64,000 nt of DNA from the NCBI RefSeq assembly GCF_946404245.1, contig NZ_CAMJCX010000003.1, positions 1-64,000 of the forward strand, read 5' to 3'. Source of the DNA: an uncultured Methanobrevibacter sp. GTDB lineage: Archaea; Methanobacteriota; Methanobacteria; Methanobacteriales; Methanobacteriaceae. Made by a program: the position numbers and the translations under genes. Below, in pieces: positions 1-8,298 of this stretch. The notes under the pieces were generated by a model, which saw only the letters and a program-made list of their open reading frames with translations, was not told where the DNA came from and ran no database searches. Numbering within the stretch: position 1 is the stretch's first letter; every line of letters starts with the position of its first letter.

Positions 1-1478
1 TGAACCACACTGGTGAAATCATGCTTGCAGCACAACAAAACATGTCCGGTGGACAGTCAATGTCCCTCTGGAACGTATTTGTTGCACCATTTGCAAGAGG
101 AAGAACCTATGATGAAATCAAACAAGCTGTTCAAATGCTTGTTTACAACTTAAATATGGCTTACGCAGCAAGAGGATCCCAAGTACCATTTACAAGTATG
201 GCATTGGAATTCGGAGTTCCTGACTTCTTGAAAGAAGAAACCGCATACGGACCAAAAGGTCAAGTTGTAGGAACTTACGCTGACTTTGAAGAAGAAACCA
301 GATTAATCCAAAGAGCATTCACTGAAACATTACTTGCAGGAGACAATGAAGGTAAACCTCACTTATTCCCTAATACTATCTACACATTAAGACCTGAAAC
401 AATGACCAGTGAATACGAAGATGACCTCCGTTTAGTACACGAATTATCCGCAAAATACGGTTCATCCTACTTTGTAAACATGTTCCCAGAATACAGAGGC
501 AAAATGGCAAACTACATGGGATGCAGAACCTGTTTACAAGACACCTGGACCGGTGACTGGGACAAAGACTGTTTAAGAACCGGTAACCTTGCATACGTTA
601 CCTTAAACTTACCAAGAATCGGATACCAATCCAAAGACGAAACCCAAGTATTCGAATACTTAGACGAATACATGGATTTAGCAGTTGAAACCTTAATGCT
701 TAGAAGAGAACAAGGATTAAAATGTCTAAATGATTTCCACATCTTACCATTCTTAAAACAAAAAGTGGGAGAAGAATCATACTACAGAATTGAAAATTCA
801 ACATTATCTTTCGGTTTCGTTGGACTTAACGAAATGTTAACCTCATTATTCGGAGAAGGTATTGAAAACGCTGATTCAAACAAATTCGGTGTAAAATGTA
901 TTGAATACATCAACGATAGAGCTAACCAGTTAAAAGATGAAACTGGACTCAGATGGTCTGTTATCCAAACTCCTGCAGAATCTACTGCTTACAGATTTGC
1001 AACTCTCGATAAAAAACAATTCGGAGACCAAGCAATCGTACAAGGTGAAGGAAATGCTAACTACTACACTAACTCCTCACACGTGCCAGTAGACACAGGA
1101 TTATCCTTAATTGAAAAAATCAAAATTGAAGAGCAATATCACAGCATAACTTCTGGTGGTCACATCTTCCATGCATTCATGGGAGAATCATATTCCGATC
1201 CGGATTCATTAATGAGTTTAACCAACAAAATTGCAAGAAAATCCGATATCGGATTCTGGGCTTACAGCTCAGCATTAAGTTTCTGTCTTAAATGTAAAAC
1301 TTTAATGAAAGGGTTAAATAATACATGCCCTACCTGCGGTGAAAAAGAAGATGTAGAATGGTATGACAGAATTACCGGATACGTACAACAAGTTGGACGT
1401 GCAAAATCTGCATCCGGAGGTTGGAACCCAGGTAAACGTCAAGAATTAATTGACAGAAGAAGATTCGAAGATAACTAA
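1..1478 (+). CDS. nrdD: Anaerobic (class III) ribonucleoside-triphosphate reductase, 5'-truncated by the window edge
   Basis: This is the C-terminal part of the glycyl-radical enzyme that reduces ribonucleoside triphosphates to deoxynucleotides without oxygen. The reading frame is open to base 3, so the ORF-track start at 21 is internal and the real start lies upstream of the window. Visible motifs are NMSGGQS, the MGCRTC stretch that matches the family's catalytic finger-loop cysteine, the C-terminal zinc-ribbon pairs CLKC and CPTC, and RITGYV, where the glycine matches the radical-carrying residue of the family. The protein ends in a GGWNPGKRQEL tail. An nrdG activase is expected in the genome but is not visible here. 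The gene ends in a stop-embedded hairpin terminator. Family assignment is confident; the N-terminal regulatory part cannot be seen. Confidence 0.95.
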   Translation, partial: NHTGEIMLAAQQNMSGGQSMSLWNVFVAPFARGRTYDEIKQAVQMLVYNLNMAYAARGSQVPFTSMALEFGVPDFLKEETAYGPKGQVVGTYADFEEETRLIQRAFTETLLAGDNEGKPHLFPNTIYTLRPETMTSEYEDDLRLVHELSAKYGSSYFVNMFPEYRGKMANYMGCRTCLQDTWTGDWDKDCLRTGNLAYVTLNLPRIGYQSKDETQVFEYLDEYMDLAVETLMLRREQGLKCLNDFHILPFLKQKVGEESYYRIENSTLSFGFVGLNEMLTSLFGEGIENADSNKFGVKCIEYINDRANQLKDETGLRWSVIQTPAESTAYRFATLDKKQFGDQAIVQGEGNANYYTNSSHVPVDTGLSLIEKIKIEEQYHSITSGGHIFHAFMGESYSDPDSLMSLTNKIARKSDIGFWAYSSALSFCLKCKTLMKGLNNTCPTCGEKEDVEWYDRITGYVQQVGRAKSASGGWNPGKRQELIDRRRFEDN

Positions 1479-1507
1479 ACAGTTATCTTCTTCACACCAT
1501 TTTTTTA
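1467..1507 (+). terminator. Stop-embedded hairpin terminator of nrdD
   Basis: GAAGATAACT (1467-1476) pairs perfectly with AGTTATCTTC (1481-1490) across an AAAC loop. The nrdD TAA stop lies in the stem-loop and a T7 tract follows about 9 bases later. The arrangement suggests an intrinsic terminator. Confidence 0.7.
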
Positions 1508-1698
1508 ACACCAAAAACCATCAATACAATTATTACATATGAACTATTTTTAAACAATTTAGGGAAATTTCCAACTATCCTGTACAAAAAAGGGGAATCC
1601 CTACACAATGTGCATGGAAAATTGAATATACATATTTATATCATTATTATCAAAGATATTAGCATAACAGTTAATGTTATAAAATATAGGTGATTTTA

Positions 1699-2175
1699 AT
1701 GAAAAAAATAATGATTGTTTTAATTGCATTAATTGCAATCGGGATTTCCATCGGCGCTGTAAGTGCTGAAGGATTTAGTTTTTCCTTCGGAAGTGAATCC
1801 AACACCGACGGAGGACAATTCTCTTTAGAAAATAATAAACTTAATTTACAAGGTGTAGATTTCAAAATACCTGAAGGATTTAAAGAAAATGAAACCGGAA
1901 GAGTATTAGCTAAAGACACCAATGCATTTGGTGAAGACTGCAAAGTATCAGCTACTGAATTCTACAACAACGACACCAACGTACTTATCAAAATATTCAT
2001 AAGTAATGACGGCAAATTCGATAACATATCCGGTGACAACCCACTCAAAATTGGAAAATACGACGGATTCTTAACTGAAAAAGATGGTCGTACAATTTTT
2101 GATTGTCTTGTTGACGGAAAAATAATTGAAATCGATGCTGCAGACCAAGACACAATCAAATCAATCTTAGGATAA
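1699..2175 (+). CDS. Small secreted or membrane-anchored protein of unknown function
   Basis: The 158-aa product starts with a clear signal peptide (MKKIMIVLIALIAIGISIGAVSAE) or uncleaved anchor, ending in an AxA-like VSAE site. The mature part is acidic and hydrophilic with one cysteine near residue 80 (DCKV) and another in FDCLVDG. The ORF track begins at a GTG at 1690, but AGGTGAT sits just upstream of the ATG at 1699, so I chose the latter. The VSAE signal ending is also seen in the adhesin-like proteins of this window, which suggests export to the cell surface. It stands alone between nrdD and rpl21e, with terminators on both sides. I recognise no domain. Confidence 0.75.
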   Translation: MKKIMIVLIALIAIGISIGAVSAEGFSFSFGSESNTDGGQFSLENNKLNLQGVDFKIPEGFKENETGRVLAKDTNAFGEDCKVSATEFYNNDTNVLIKIFISNDGKFDNISGDNPLKIGKYDGFLTEKDGRTIFDCLVDGKIIEIDAADQDTIKSILG

Positions 2176-2214
2176 AACTTTTGTTTTATTCTTTTCTTTT
2201 TTTATTTTAAAAAA
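2172..2214 (+). terminator. Stop-embedded hairpin terminator
   Basis: ATAAAAC (2172-2178) pairs with GTTTTAT (2183-2189) over a TTTT loop. The stem contains the stop codon, and a long T-rich tract follows to about 2214. Confidence 0.65.
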
Positions 2215-2437
2215 TTAGTTTTAAAAGCAAACCAGAAACTATTAAAAACTTAAAACAGGCAAAAATACACCATGAAAACCTCCTTAAAAGAAAAACATTG
2301 AGAGATATTTTTCCTTTATTTTTTTCACTTTAAACATTAACCGACAAATTTCACCAAAAAACTAAAAGTATATTAATACCATTAAACTAAAATTATAATA
2401 TTATCATATCACTGATGGTAATTGTTATTTTCACATT

Positions 2438-2490
2438 CTATGTTACTAGTATTTATGGGCTTTTTTAATACTAGGTCGCTGATAACATAG
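2438..2490 (+). promoter_or_regulatory. Two-part hairpin in the rpl21e leader
   Basis: CTATGTTA and CTAGTAT (2438-2452) pair with ATACTAG (2468-2474) and TAACATAG (2483-2490). The only interruption is an 8-base bulge, GTCGCTGA, on the 3' side; the loop is 15 bases. It lies 38 bases upstream of the L21e ATG, in the 2176-2527 gap, which otherwise holds AT-rich promoter-like sequence and no ORF. Fifteen perfect pairs in two blocks suggest a structured leader or small RNA, for example ribosomal-protein autoregulation. The function is inference. Confidence 0.5.
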
Positions 2491-2527
2491 ATTTATACCC
2501 AGACGAGAACTGATTAGAGGTTATATA

Positions 2528-2818
2528 ATGCAAAGATCAAGAGGATTAAAAAGTAGATCAAGAAAAAAAATGACTAAAGTACAAAGACCAGGTAGAACTA
2601 ACCCAATTACTAACAGACTCCAAAAATTCGAAGAAGGAGACTTAGTTCACATTACTATTAACCCAAGTATTCAAAAAGGTCAACCTGCTCCTAGATTCCA
2701 CGGTAAAACCGGTAAAATCGTAGGACAAAAAGGTAAAGCTTACTTAGTTGCTTTAAAAGATGGAAACAAACCAAAAGAATTAATTGTAAGACCTGACCAC
2801 TTAAAATTACAAAACTGA
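2528..2818 (+). CDS. rpl21e: Large ribosomal subunit protein L21e
   Basis: The 96-aa basic protein has the length and sequence character of the archaeal/eukaryotic L21e family: a basic N-terminus ([11 protein letters not shown]), the central EEGDLVHI and the conserved [17 protein letters not shown] core, which forms a small SH3-like barrel on the 50S subunit. The ATG follows an AGAGGTTATATA leader. rpoF starts 5 bases after the stop, the usual archaeal L21e-RpoF pairing, so the two are probably co-transcribed. A structured leader precedes it. Confidence 0.95.
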   Translation: MQRSRGLKSRSRKKMTKVQRPGRTNPITNRLQKFEEGDLVHITINPSIQKGQPAPRFHGKTGKIVGQKGKAYLVALKDGNKPKELIVRPDHLKLQN

Positions 2819-2823
2819 GTTTT

Positions 2824-3168
2824 ATGATTGGAAAAAACGTTATTGAAAGCGAACCTATTCCAGGTGTTAAAGTTAAAGAAGTGATTGAAGAATTTTCTGA
2901 GGATAATGAATTAAATTATGAACAGAATGTTACTTTAAACCATCTTGCAAGATTCAAAAGATATTCTGTTGAAGATGCAGAAGAAATCATTGAAAAACTC
3001 CAAGATGAATTTGACTTAAGACCAAAAGTCGCTGTTCATATTGTTGATTTAGTTCCAGAAGACTTAGACGACTTAAGATTGATTTTCGCAAAAGAACCAA
3101 AACAAGTCGACAAGGAAGAAATGGAAAAGATTCTTGAACTTCTAGAACAATATGATATTATCGAATAG
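2824..3168 (+). CDS. rpoF: DNA-directed RNA polymerase subunit Rpo4 (RpoF/Rpb4)
   Basis: This 114-aa acidic, helical protein is the archaeal Rpb4 homologue. With Rpo7 it forms the stalk of RNA polymerase, which helps open-complex formation and binds nascent RNA. The family features visible are the N-terminal part that packs on Rpo7 and a helical HRDC-like region (NHLARFKRYSVEDAEEIIEKL, RPKVAVHIVDLVPEDLDDLRLIF). It is adjacent to rpl21e as in many Euryarchaeota and ends in a stop-embedded terminator. Confidence 0.93.
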   Translation: MIGKNVIESEPIPGVKVKEVIEEFSEDNELNYEQNVTLNHLARFKRYSVEDAEEIIEKLQDEFDLRPKVAVHIVDLVPEDLDDLRLIFAKEPKQVDKEEMEKILELLEQYDIIE

Positions 3169-3192
3169 TTAAATTAACTATTCCCTTTTTTT
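3163..3192 (+). terminator. Palindromic stop-embedded terminator of rpoF
   Basis: GAATAGTTAA (3163-3172) pairs with TTAACTATTC (3174-3183) around a single base. The arm contains the TAG stop and a T7 tract follows. Confidence 0.7.
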
Positions 3193-3293
3193 ATTATTTT
3201 TAACTGACTGTCACTTTTATAGAAATATTGCCGCCTTTTTTTAGATATATTTATAACACTTAAAAATTAAAACTAACCATAAGTTTGAATTAT

Positions 3294-3309
3294 AGTCAAA
3301 TTTTTGACT
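3294..3309 (+). promoter_or_regulatory. AGTCAAA-TT-TTTGACT palindrome upstream of the DUF655 gene
   Basis: A 7-bp perfect inverted repeat with a 2-base centre lies 27 bases before the ATG at 3337 and downstream of a TATA-like TTTATAACA near 3250. It sits where a repressor operator or leader hairpin could act. Only the symmetry is observed. Confidence 0.35.
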
Positions 3310-3336
3310 TAACAAAAACAATAGTGAAGTGATACA

Positions 3337-3960
3337 ATGAAGAATAATAACAAAAAAGAGAGAGCACCAGCAGTAAAAAAAGAAGAAAATGCTGTTATAC
3401 TTGATTATTTAAGTAGAGGGTATGTCAAATCAGACATGTCCAAATTTGGTGGAAAAGCTATTGCTCAAGCTATTGGTACAGAACAATTCACTTTACTAGA
3501 ATTAGCTCCTAAGAACGGTGTAGATTTAGAAATCCAAGATACCGTATATATCGGAAAAGGAAAAAGAGACAAAATCTATAGAGTATTAGGAAAATTAGAT
3601 TTTGAAAATTTAACTGCAACAAGCAGAATCGAATTGGAATATGCGATTCGAGACATTGTGGAAGCAAATGAAGAAAAATTTGTTGAATTTTTCAATACCG
3701 CAGATTCTGTAAGCACAAGGCTTCACAGCTTGGAGTTAATTCCAGGAATCGGTAAAAAATACATGTGGGACATAATCAAAGCAAGGGAAGAAAAACCATT
3801 TGAAAACTTTGAAGACATTACCAAAAGACTTCCGACATTGACTGATCCTGCAGGAATGATTGTTAATAGAGTAAAACAAGAACTTGACACATCTACAGTC
3901 AGAAGAGGCAAAAACAAATATTACATATTTACACAACCTCCAAGAAGACCTAGAAGATAA
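3337..3960 (+). CDS. DUF655 family protein with helix-hairpin-helix
   Basis: The 207-aa basic protein matches the archaeal DUF655 family. The N-terminal half holds an OB-like segment (AKNGVDLEIQDTVYIGKGKRDKI). The C-terminal half has a helix-hairpin-helix (LIPGIGKKYMWDIIKAR) followed by PFENFEDITKRLP, which is typical of non-specific nucleic-acid binding. The ATG follows a GAAGTGATACA ribosome binding site. ksgA begins 9 bases downstream, so it is part of a small operon with rRNA and release-factor methylation genes, suggesting a role in RNA or ribosome metabolism. The biochemical function is not known to me. Confidence 0.85.
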   Translation: MKNNNKKERAPAVKKEENAVILDYLSRGYVKSDMSKFGGKAIAQAIGTEQFTLLELAPKNGVDLEIQDTVYIGKGKRDKIYRVLGKLDFENLTATSRIELEYAIRDIVEANEEKFVEFFNTADSVSTRLHSLELIPGIGKKYMWDIIKAREEKPFENFEDITKRLPTLTDPAGMIVNRVKQELDTSTVRRGKNKYYIFTQPPRRPRR

Positions 3961-3969
3961 AGTGATAAT

Positions 3970-4842
3970 TTGAATAGTGAACCTTCCCAATCCCTATCTA
4001 AAGTAACAAAAAATATCCTGAATCAGTATGGGATTAAGTTAAATAAAAATCTTGGTCAGAATTACTTGATTGACAAGAATAAAAGAGACCAGATAATCAA
4101 CTTCGCAAATCTCAGCAAAGAAGATACTGTACTGGAAATAGGAACTGGGATAGGCACATTAACTATTGAACTTGCCAAAAGAGCTGGAAAAGTAATAGCT
4201 ATTGAACAGGATTCCAATATAGCCAAAATATTAAGCCAAAGGCTTGAAGACGAAAATATAGATAATGTAGAGTTAATAAATGACGATGCCTTAAATGTTG
4301 ATTTCCCGAAATTCAACAAGATTGTCTCAAACCTACCTTATCAAATCTCATCACCAATTACCTTTAAATTTTTAAACTATGATTTTGATTTGGCGATTCT
4401 GATGTATCAGAAAGAATTTGCCAGACGGATGAACGGTGCGGTGGGCAGCAAGGACTATTCCCGATTGTCTGCAATGCTTTATTTTAAATGCAATGTTGAA
4501 ACAATGACTGACGTCAGCTCAGAAAGCTTCATACCAAAACCGAAAATCGATTCTTCAGTTGTGAAATTAACACCAAAGGAAAATAAGATTTCACAAGGGG
4601 ACTTTAAAGTTTATTCAAATTTTACAAAAGCCTTGTTCCAGCATAGAAACAAAAAAATCCGAAACGCTTTAATTGACTCCAGACACATTATTTGCAAGCT
4701 CGATAAGAAAGAAATGAAAGAGAAAATCAACAATATTGACTCCGAAGAGATTAATGAATATCTAAAGAAAAGGGTAATTGCGATTGAGCCCGAAGAGATA
4801 CTGTTTTTATCTAAAGAGTTGAATTCCATCTTAAATGAGTAG
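3970..4842 (+). CDS. ksgA: 16S rRNA dimethyladenosine transferase KsgA/Dim1
   Basis: The enzyme transfers four methyl groups from SAM to two adjacent adenosines near the 3' end of 16S rRNA. Motifs are KNLGQNYLIDKN at the N-terminus, the SAM loop VLEIGTGIGTLT, the acidic residue after VIAIEQD, and the catalytic NLPYQISSPI. The C-terminal helical domain has FQHRNKKIRNAL. The start is a TTG preceded by AGTGAT at good spacing; no ATG in frame fits the conserved N-terminus better. The length (290 aa) is normal for archaeal KsgA. It lies between DUF655 and a HemK-like methyltransferase, 5 bases from the latter. Confidence 0.95.
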   Translation: MNSEPSQSLSKVTKNILNQYGIKLNKNLGQNYLIDKNKRDQIINFANLSKEDTVLEIGTGIGTLTIELAKRAGKVIAIEQDSNIAKILSQRLEDENIDNVELINDDALNVDFPKFNKIVSNLPYQISSPITFKFLNYDFDLAILMYQKEFARRMNGAVGSKDYSRLSAMLYFKCNVETMTDVSSESFIPKPKIDSSVVKLTPKENKISQGDFKVYSNFTKALFQHRNKKIRNALIDSRHIICKLDKKEMKEKINNIDSEEINEYLKKRVIAIEPEEILFLSKELNSILNE

Positions 4843-4847
4843 ATATT

Positions 4848-5432
4848 ATGCCTGATTTTATATTGAATACTGATGATAATGTTTATATTCCCGCAGAAGA
4901 TAGCTATCTGCTAGCTGAAAATCTTGAAATAAAAGAGGGGCAAAGTGTTTTGGAAATCGGAACCGGATCAGGAATCGTTGCGATGTATGCCTCAAGGCTA
5001 ACCGACAGGATTACAGTGACAGACATCAACTTTGATGCATGCGAGCTTGCGCGCAAAAACTTTGAGGCCAACAATATTGAAAACATTGAAATTTTATTTG
5101 GAAATCTGTTCGAGCCTGTTAAAAATAGAAAGTTTGACGTGATTTTATTTAATACTCCATATCTACCTACCGAAGAAGGTGATGTTATTGACAGCAATTT
5201 AAATTATGCATTTGACGGTGGATTAGATGGTAGGAAAGTTATCGATTTATTTTTAAATGAAGTGGGAAATCATTTAAATGATGGAGGAATTGTGCAGATG
5301 ATTCAGTCTTCATTTTCAGACAATGATTTGACATTGTCAAGACTGGATGAATTAGGATTTATAGCCGAAATAAAAGCCAAGGAACATTTCTTTTTTGAAG
5401 ACATAACATTAATCAATGCTTATAAAATATAG
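4848..5432 (+). CDS. HemK-type N5-glutamine or RNA/DNA methyltransferase
   Basis: A 194-aa class I SAM methyltransferase with no N-terminal extension, like the archaeal/eukaryotic HemK2 (Mtq2) group that methylates the GGQ glutamine of release factor aRF1. It has VLEIGTGSGIVAMYAS (SAM loop), an acidic ribose-binding segment VTDINFDA, and NTPYLP at the catalytic NPPY position, with threonine replacing the first proline. It ends IAEIKAKEHFFFEDITLI. It directly follows ksgA, probably in the same operon. The substrate is inferred from the family; the substituted motif is a small caution. Confidence 0.85.
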   Translation: MPDFILNTDDNVYIPAEDSYLLAENLEIKEGQSVLEIGTGSGIVAMYASRLTDRITVTDINFDACELARKNFEANNIENIEILFGNLFEPVKNRKFDVILFNTPYLPTEEGDVIDSNLNYAFDGGLDGRKVIDLFLNEVGNHLNDGGIVQMIQSSFSDNDLTLSRLDELGFIAEIKAKEHFFFEDITLINAYKI

Positions 5433-5445
5433 AGGTGAAATTAAC

Positions 5446-5604
5446 ATGAACAGTGGAATGAGATCAATTATAATAGGAGTTATCTTTTTAATCGTTGCAG
5501 TCGTATTTCTTACAATAACAACAAAATATTCCTATTTGGGAATACTTCTTATAATAATCGCATTGCTAATGATGGTTACAGGTTTTGTTAGAAAAAATAA
5601 TTAA
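5446..5604 (+). CDS. Small membrane protein, two transmembrane segments
   Basis: The ORF track starts at 5416, inside the upstream gene. AGAGGTGAAATTAAC directly precedes the ATG at 5446, giving a 52-aa protein. It is almost entirely two hydrophobic helices (IIIGVIFLIVAVVFLTI and LGILLIIIALLMMVTGFV) joined by a short TTKYSY turn, with a basic tail RKNN. It is probably the last gene of the ksgA operon. No family is recognised. Confidence 0.65.
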   Translation: MNSGMRSIIIGVIFLIVAVVFLTITTKYSYLGILLIIIALLMMVTGFVRKNN

Positions 5605-5605
5605 G

Positions 5606-5623
5606 GGAGAATTAGAATTCTCC
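5606..5623 (-). terminator. Hairpin between convergent genes, terminator of dapF
   Basis: GGAGAATT and AATTCTCC form an 8-bp perfect stem with a 2-base loop, containing the dapF stop codon. On the minus strand it is followed by a T-rich tract (TTAATTATTTTTTC). On the plus strand no T tract follows. Confidence 0.55.
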
Positions 5624-6472
5624 ATCGAAAACAAGCTCAGCAGGGCCTTTCATGAAGGCTCCAAGAGCATCTTCTTTTTCATAGACATTAAAGTTTAAGT
5701 CACCGCCAGGCAAGTGAAGCAATATTTCATCATCAAATAAGCCTAGCTTGTATCCAGAAATAGCTGTGGAAGTTGCGCCTGTACCGCATGCGAGTGTTAC
5801 GCCGGCACCCCTTTCCCAGGTAATCATTTTACCTTCGTTTTTGGAAATGACCTCTACGAAATGCACATTGATCTTTTCAGGGAAAACTTCATGTGCTTCA
5901 ATAGCAGGGCCGTATTTGTTAATGTCTACATCATCAACGTCATCGACAAAGATGATTGCGTGAGGGTTTCCGACACTGATTGCAGTTACATTGAATGTTG
6001 TGTCCAGTACTTCCAGCTCACCATCCAAGAATTCTTCCTTATCGGAAGTCATTGGAATTTCAGGAGTTTTAAATGTTGACAGACCCATATCTACCTTGAA
6101 CAGTACAGGTTCATCATTTTCCAATGTGATTTCAATGGTTTTTATTCCAGCCCTTGTCTCTACAGTCATTTTTTCCTGTTTTAAGATGCCTTTTCTGTAT
6201 ACGAAATCACCGAAACATCTTATACCGTTTCCGCACATTTCAGCTTCGCTTCCGTCAGGATTGAACATTCTGTATCCTATGTCTGCAACTTCAGAAGGTT
6301 CTACAAACAATACGCCATCTCCACCTACTCCGAAGTTTCTGTGGCATAATATTCTGCATGCTTCAGGTTTGTCCGCTTCAGGTATGACTTCCCCTTTTGA
6401 TTCATCGATGATTGGGAAATCGTTACCTATTCCGTGCATTTTTGAAAATTTTAATCCTTTTAAATCTACCAT
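5612..6472 (-). CDS. dapF: Diaminopimelate epimerase
   Basis: DapF converts LL- to meso-diaminopimelate in lysine synthesis. Both catalytic cysteines are visible, in MCGNGIRCFG and in LACGTGATST, together with HGIGNDFPIID at the N-terminus and SVGNPHAIIFV. The length of 286 aa is typical. It lies 9 bases downstream of lysA, so the last two steps of lysine synthesis are encoded as one operon. Methanobacteriales use DAP for lysine, not for their pseudomurein wall, so the role is amino-acid supply. Confidence 0.96.
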   Translation of the reverse strand: MVDLKGLKFSKMHGIGNDFPIIDESKGEVIPEADKPEACRILCHRNFGVGGDGVLFVEPSEVADIGYRMFNPDGSEAEMCGNGIRCFGDFVYRKGILKQEKMTVETRAGIKTIEITLENDEPVLFKVDMGLSTFKTPEIPMTSDKEEFLDGELEVLDTTFNVTAISVGNPHAIIFVDDVDDVDINKYGPAIEAHEVFPEKINVHFVEVISKNEGKMITWERGAGVTLACGTGATSTAISGYKLGLFDDEILLHLPGGDLNFNVYEKEDALGAFMKGPAELVFDGEF

Positions 6473-6481
6473 AGTATCAAC

Positions 6482-7765
6482 CTATTCAAGGTGTGGTGGA
6501 ATTCTTTGCTGTGCGTATAAGTCTTCGAAGGTTTGTCTTTCACGTACGACTTCGCATTTGCCGTCAGTTACCAATACTTCTGCTGCAAGAGGTCTTGAAT
6601 TGTAGTTTGAAGACATTGTGAATCCGTATGCTCCTGCATTCAATATACCTAAGACGTCACCTTCTTCCACATCAGGCATTGGTCTGTCACGTGCAAAGAG
6701 GTCCCCGGATTCACAGACGTTACCTGCAATGTCGACTTCCTGAGTCATTGGAGCGTCCATTTTGCTTGCATCAACGATGTGGTGGTATGAGTCATACATT
6801 GCCGGCCTTAAAAGTGTGTGGAATCCTGCATCTACACCGATGAATTTTCTGTAGCTTTGTTTTACGCTGTTAACGGTAACTAAAAGTACGCTTGCATCAG
6901 CAACAAGGTATCTTCCAGGTTCCAAATACATTGTAGGATTGCCCATGTCGAATTCTTCAAGTTTTTCTTTGAAGAGTCCTACATTGACTTCAGCAAACTT
7001 ATCCAAGTCCAGAAGTTTTTCTTCAGGAGTGTATGGAACACCTACACCTCCACCGAAATCAACGAATTCAAAGTCAATTCCGGCTTCCTGGTGCACTTTA
7101 CCTGCAATATCCATTGTGGACTCGATTGCTAATTTGAAAGGTTCTGGGTCTAAGATTCCGGAACCGATATGGGAATGCATACCAATTGGATTGAATCCTA
7201 GGTCTTTAGCCATTGTATAGACTTCAACAGCCTCATTGTCCATGATACCGAATTTACTCATTACTCCACCAGTGATACAGTGGTCGTGGTGACCTGCACC
7301 AACCATAGGGTTTACCCTGAATGATATTTTCAGTCCTTCAGGATCTACCATTTTAGCCAATCTTTTGAGTGCTGAAACGGAATCGATGTTGAGTACTGCA
7401 CCTTGGTCGTGGACAAATTTCAATTCTTCGTTTGTGATGTTGTTACCTGTGAACAATATCCTGTCACCTGAAAATCCGAGCATTCTTGAAGTGTAAACCT
7501 CTCCAGGTGAAACCGCATCAATACAGCAACCTTCAGACTCTAAGATTTTCATTACTGCAAGGTTGGTATTTGCTTTACATGCATAAAACACTTTGAAGTC
7601 AGGATAGTATTTAGAAAAAGTTGAATAAAATTTATTGTAATTTTCCCTAATCCTATTCTCGTCAATCGCATAGGTTGGAGTTCCAAATTCTTCTGCAATG
7701 TCTACTGCATCTGCACCACCGATGTCAAGGTGGTTTTTATCATTAACTTTAATATTCAAATCCAT
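6482..7765 (-). CDS. lysA: Diaminopimelate decarboxylase
   Basis: A PLP-dependent fold III decarboxylase that makes L-lysine from meso-DAP. The PLP lysine lies in [17 protein letters not shown] and the phosphate-binding FGGGVGVPY follow in the barrel domain, and the second domain has the substrate-contacting CESGD and the terminal [17 protein letters not shown]. At 427 aa it is full length. AGGAG lies 8 bases ahead of the ATG. It is the first gene of the lysA-dapF operon and diverges from a nudix gene. Confidence 0.96.
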   Translation of the reverse strand: MDLNIKVNDKNHLDIGGADAVDIAEEFGTPTYAIDENRIRENYNKFYSTFSKYYPDFKVFYACKANTNLAVMKILESEGCCIDAVSPGEVYTSRMLGFSGDRILFTGNNITNEELKFVHDQGAVLNIDSVSALKRLAKMVDPEGLKISFRVNPMVGAGHHDHCITGGVMSKFGIMDNEAVEVYTMAKDLGFNPIGMHSHIGSGILDPEPFKLAIESTMDIAGKVHQEAGIDFEFVDFGGGVGVPYTPEEKLLDLDKFAEVNVGLFKEKLEEFDMGNPTMYLEPGRYLVADASVLLVTVNSVKQSYRKFIGVDAGFHTLLRPAMYDSYHHIVDASKMDAPMTQEVDIAGNVCESGDLFARDRPMPDVEEGDVLGILNAGAYGFTMSSNYNSRPLAAEVLVTDGKCEVVRERQTFEDLYAQQRIPPHLE

Positions 7766-7893
7766 AATAAAACTCCTAAAAAGTTACATTATGTTTATAG
7801 TTATTTGCTTTAATCTATTTAAAAATATTGAAGGAAGTGATTTTTCCGATTAAAATATAAAGCAAAATAACTAAATTAACATTAGTGATTAAA
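7766..7893. promoter_or_regulatory. Divergent promoter region lysA / nudix
   Basis: The 128-bp spacer has TATA-like elements for both directions: AAAATATAAAG about 40 bases before the nudix ATG on the plus strand and TTTAAATAG on the minus strand toward lysA. AGTGATT is the ribosome binding site of the plus gene. No clear operator was seen. Confidence 0.4.
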
Positions 7894-8298
7894 ATGAGTA
7901 AACCCTATGGATTAACAGTTCGTGGAATAGTCAAAAACGAAAATGGTGAAATTCTAATTGTAAAAAGACATCCCAAAAGCAGAACCGACCCTGAAATGTG
8001 GGAGCTTCCGGGCGGAAAAGTGGAAAAGGGAGAGTTTTTCGCAGATGCACTCGTCCGTGAAATCAAGGAGGAAACAGACCTTGACGCTGATGTTGGAGAC
8101 TTCTGTGAAGCCATTCAAAACGATTATATGCACAAAAGAACCGTTCAAATCATGATGTATCTGGACAACGTTAATGGCCAAATAAAAATAAGCGATGAGC
8201 ACACAGACTGGATGTGGGCAGATATAGAAAAAATAAAAGAGTTAGAGATTTCAACATCTCTAAAAAAAGTATTGGAAAAGAAAAATTGGAATATCTAG
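7894..8298 (+). CDS. Nudix hydrolase
   Basis: The 134-aa protein has a near-complete nudix box, GKVEKGEFFADALVREIKEE, which binds Mg2+ and hydrolyses nucleoside diphosphates linked to another moiety. The glycine near the end of the box is replaced by aspartate. The MWELPGG lead-in is typical. The ATG at 7894 was chosen over the GTG at 7885 because AGTGATT fits as its ribosome binding site. It converges with the next gene, and their stop codons interlock at a CTAG. The substrate cannot be told from sequence; a house-cleaning (MutT-like) role is possible. Confidence 0.85.
   Translation: MSKPYGLTVRGIVKNENGEILIVKRHPKSRTDPEMWELPGGKVEKGEFFADALVREIKEETDLDADVGDFCEAIQNDYMHKRTVQIMMYLDNVNGQIKISDEHTDWMWADIEKIKELEISTSLKKVLEKKNWNI

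Noticed and set aside
21-21. Start of nrdD at the ATG at base 21 in the ORF track
   Set aside because: The frame is open to base 3 and the family is much longer, so the gene continues upstream of the window.
2411-2490. C/D-box small RNA (TGATGG...CTGA) ahead of L21e
   Set aside because: The C box is imperfect, the boxes are about 66 bases apart and no D'/C' pair exists. Only the hairpin is reported.
5991-6605. 204-aa plus-strand ORF across dapF/lysA
   Set aside because: It lies antisense to two well-supported genes and has no ribosome binding site or family character.
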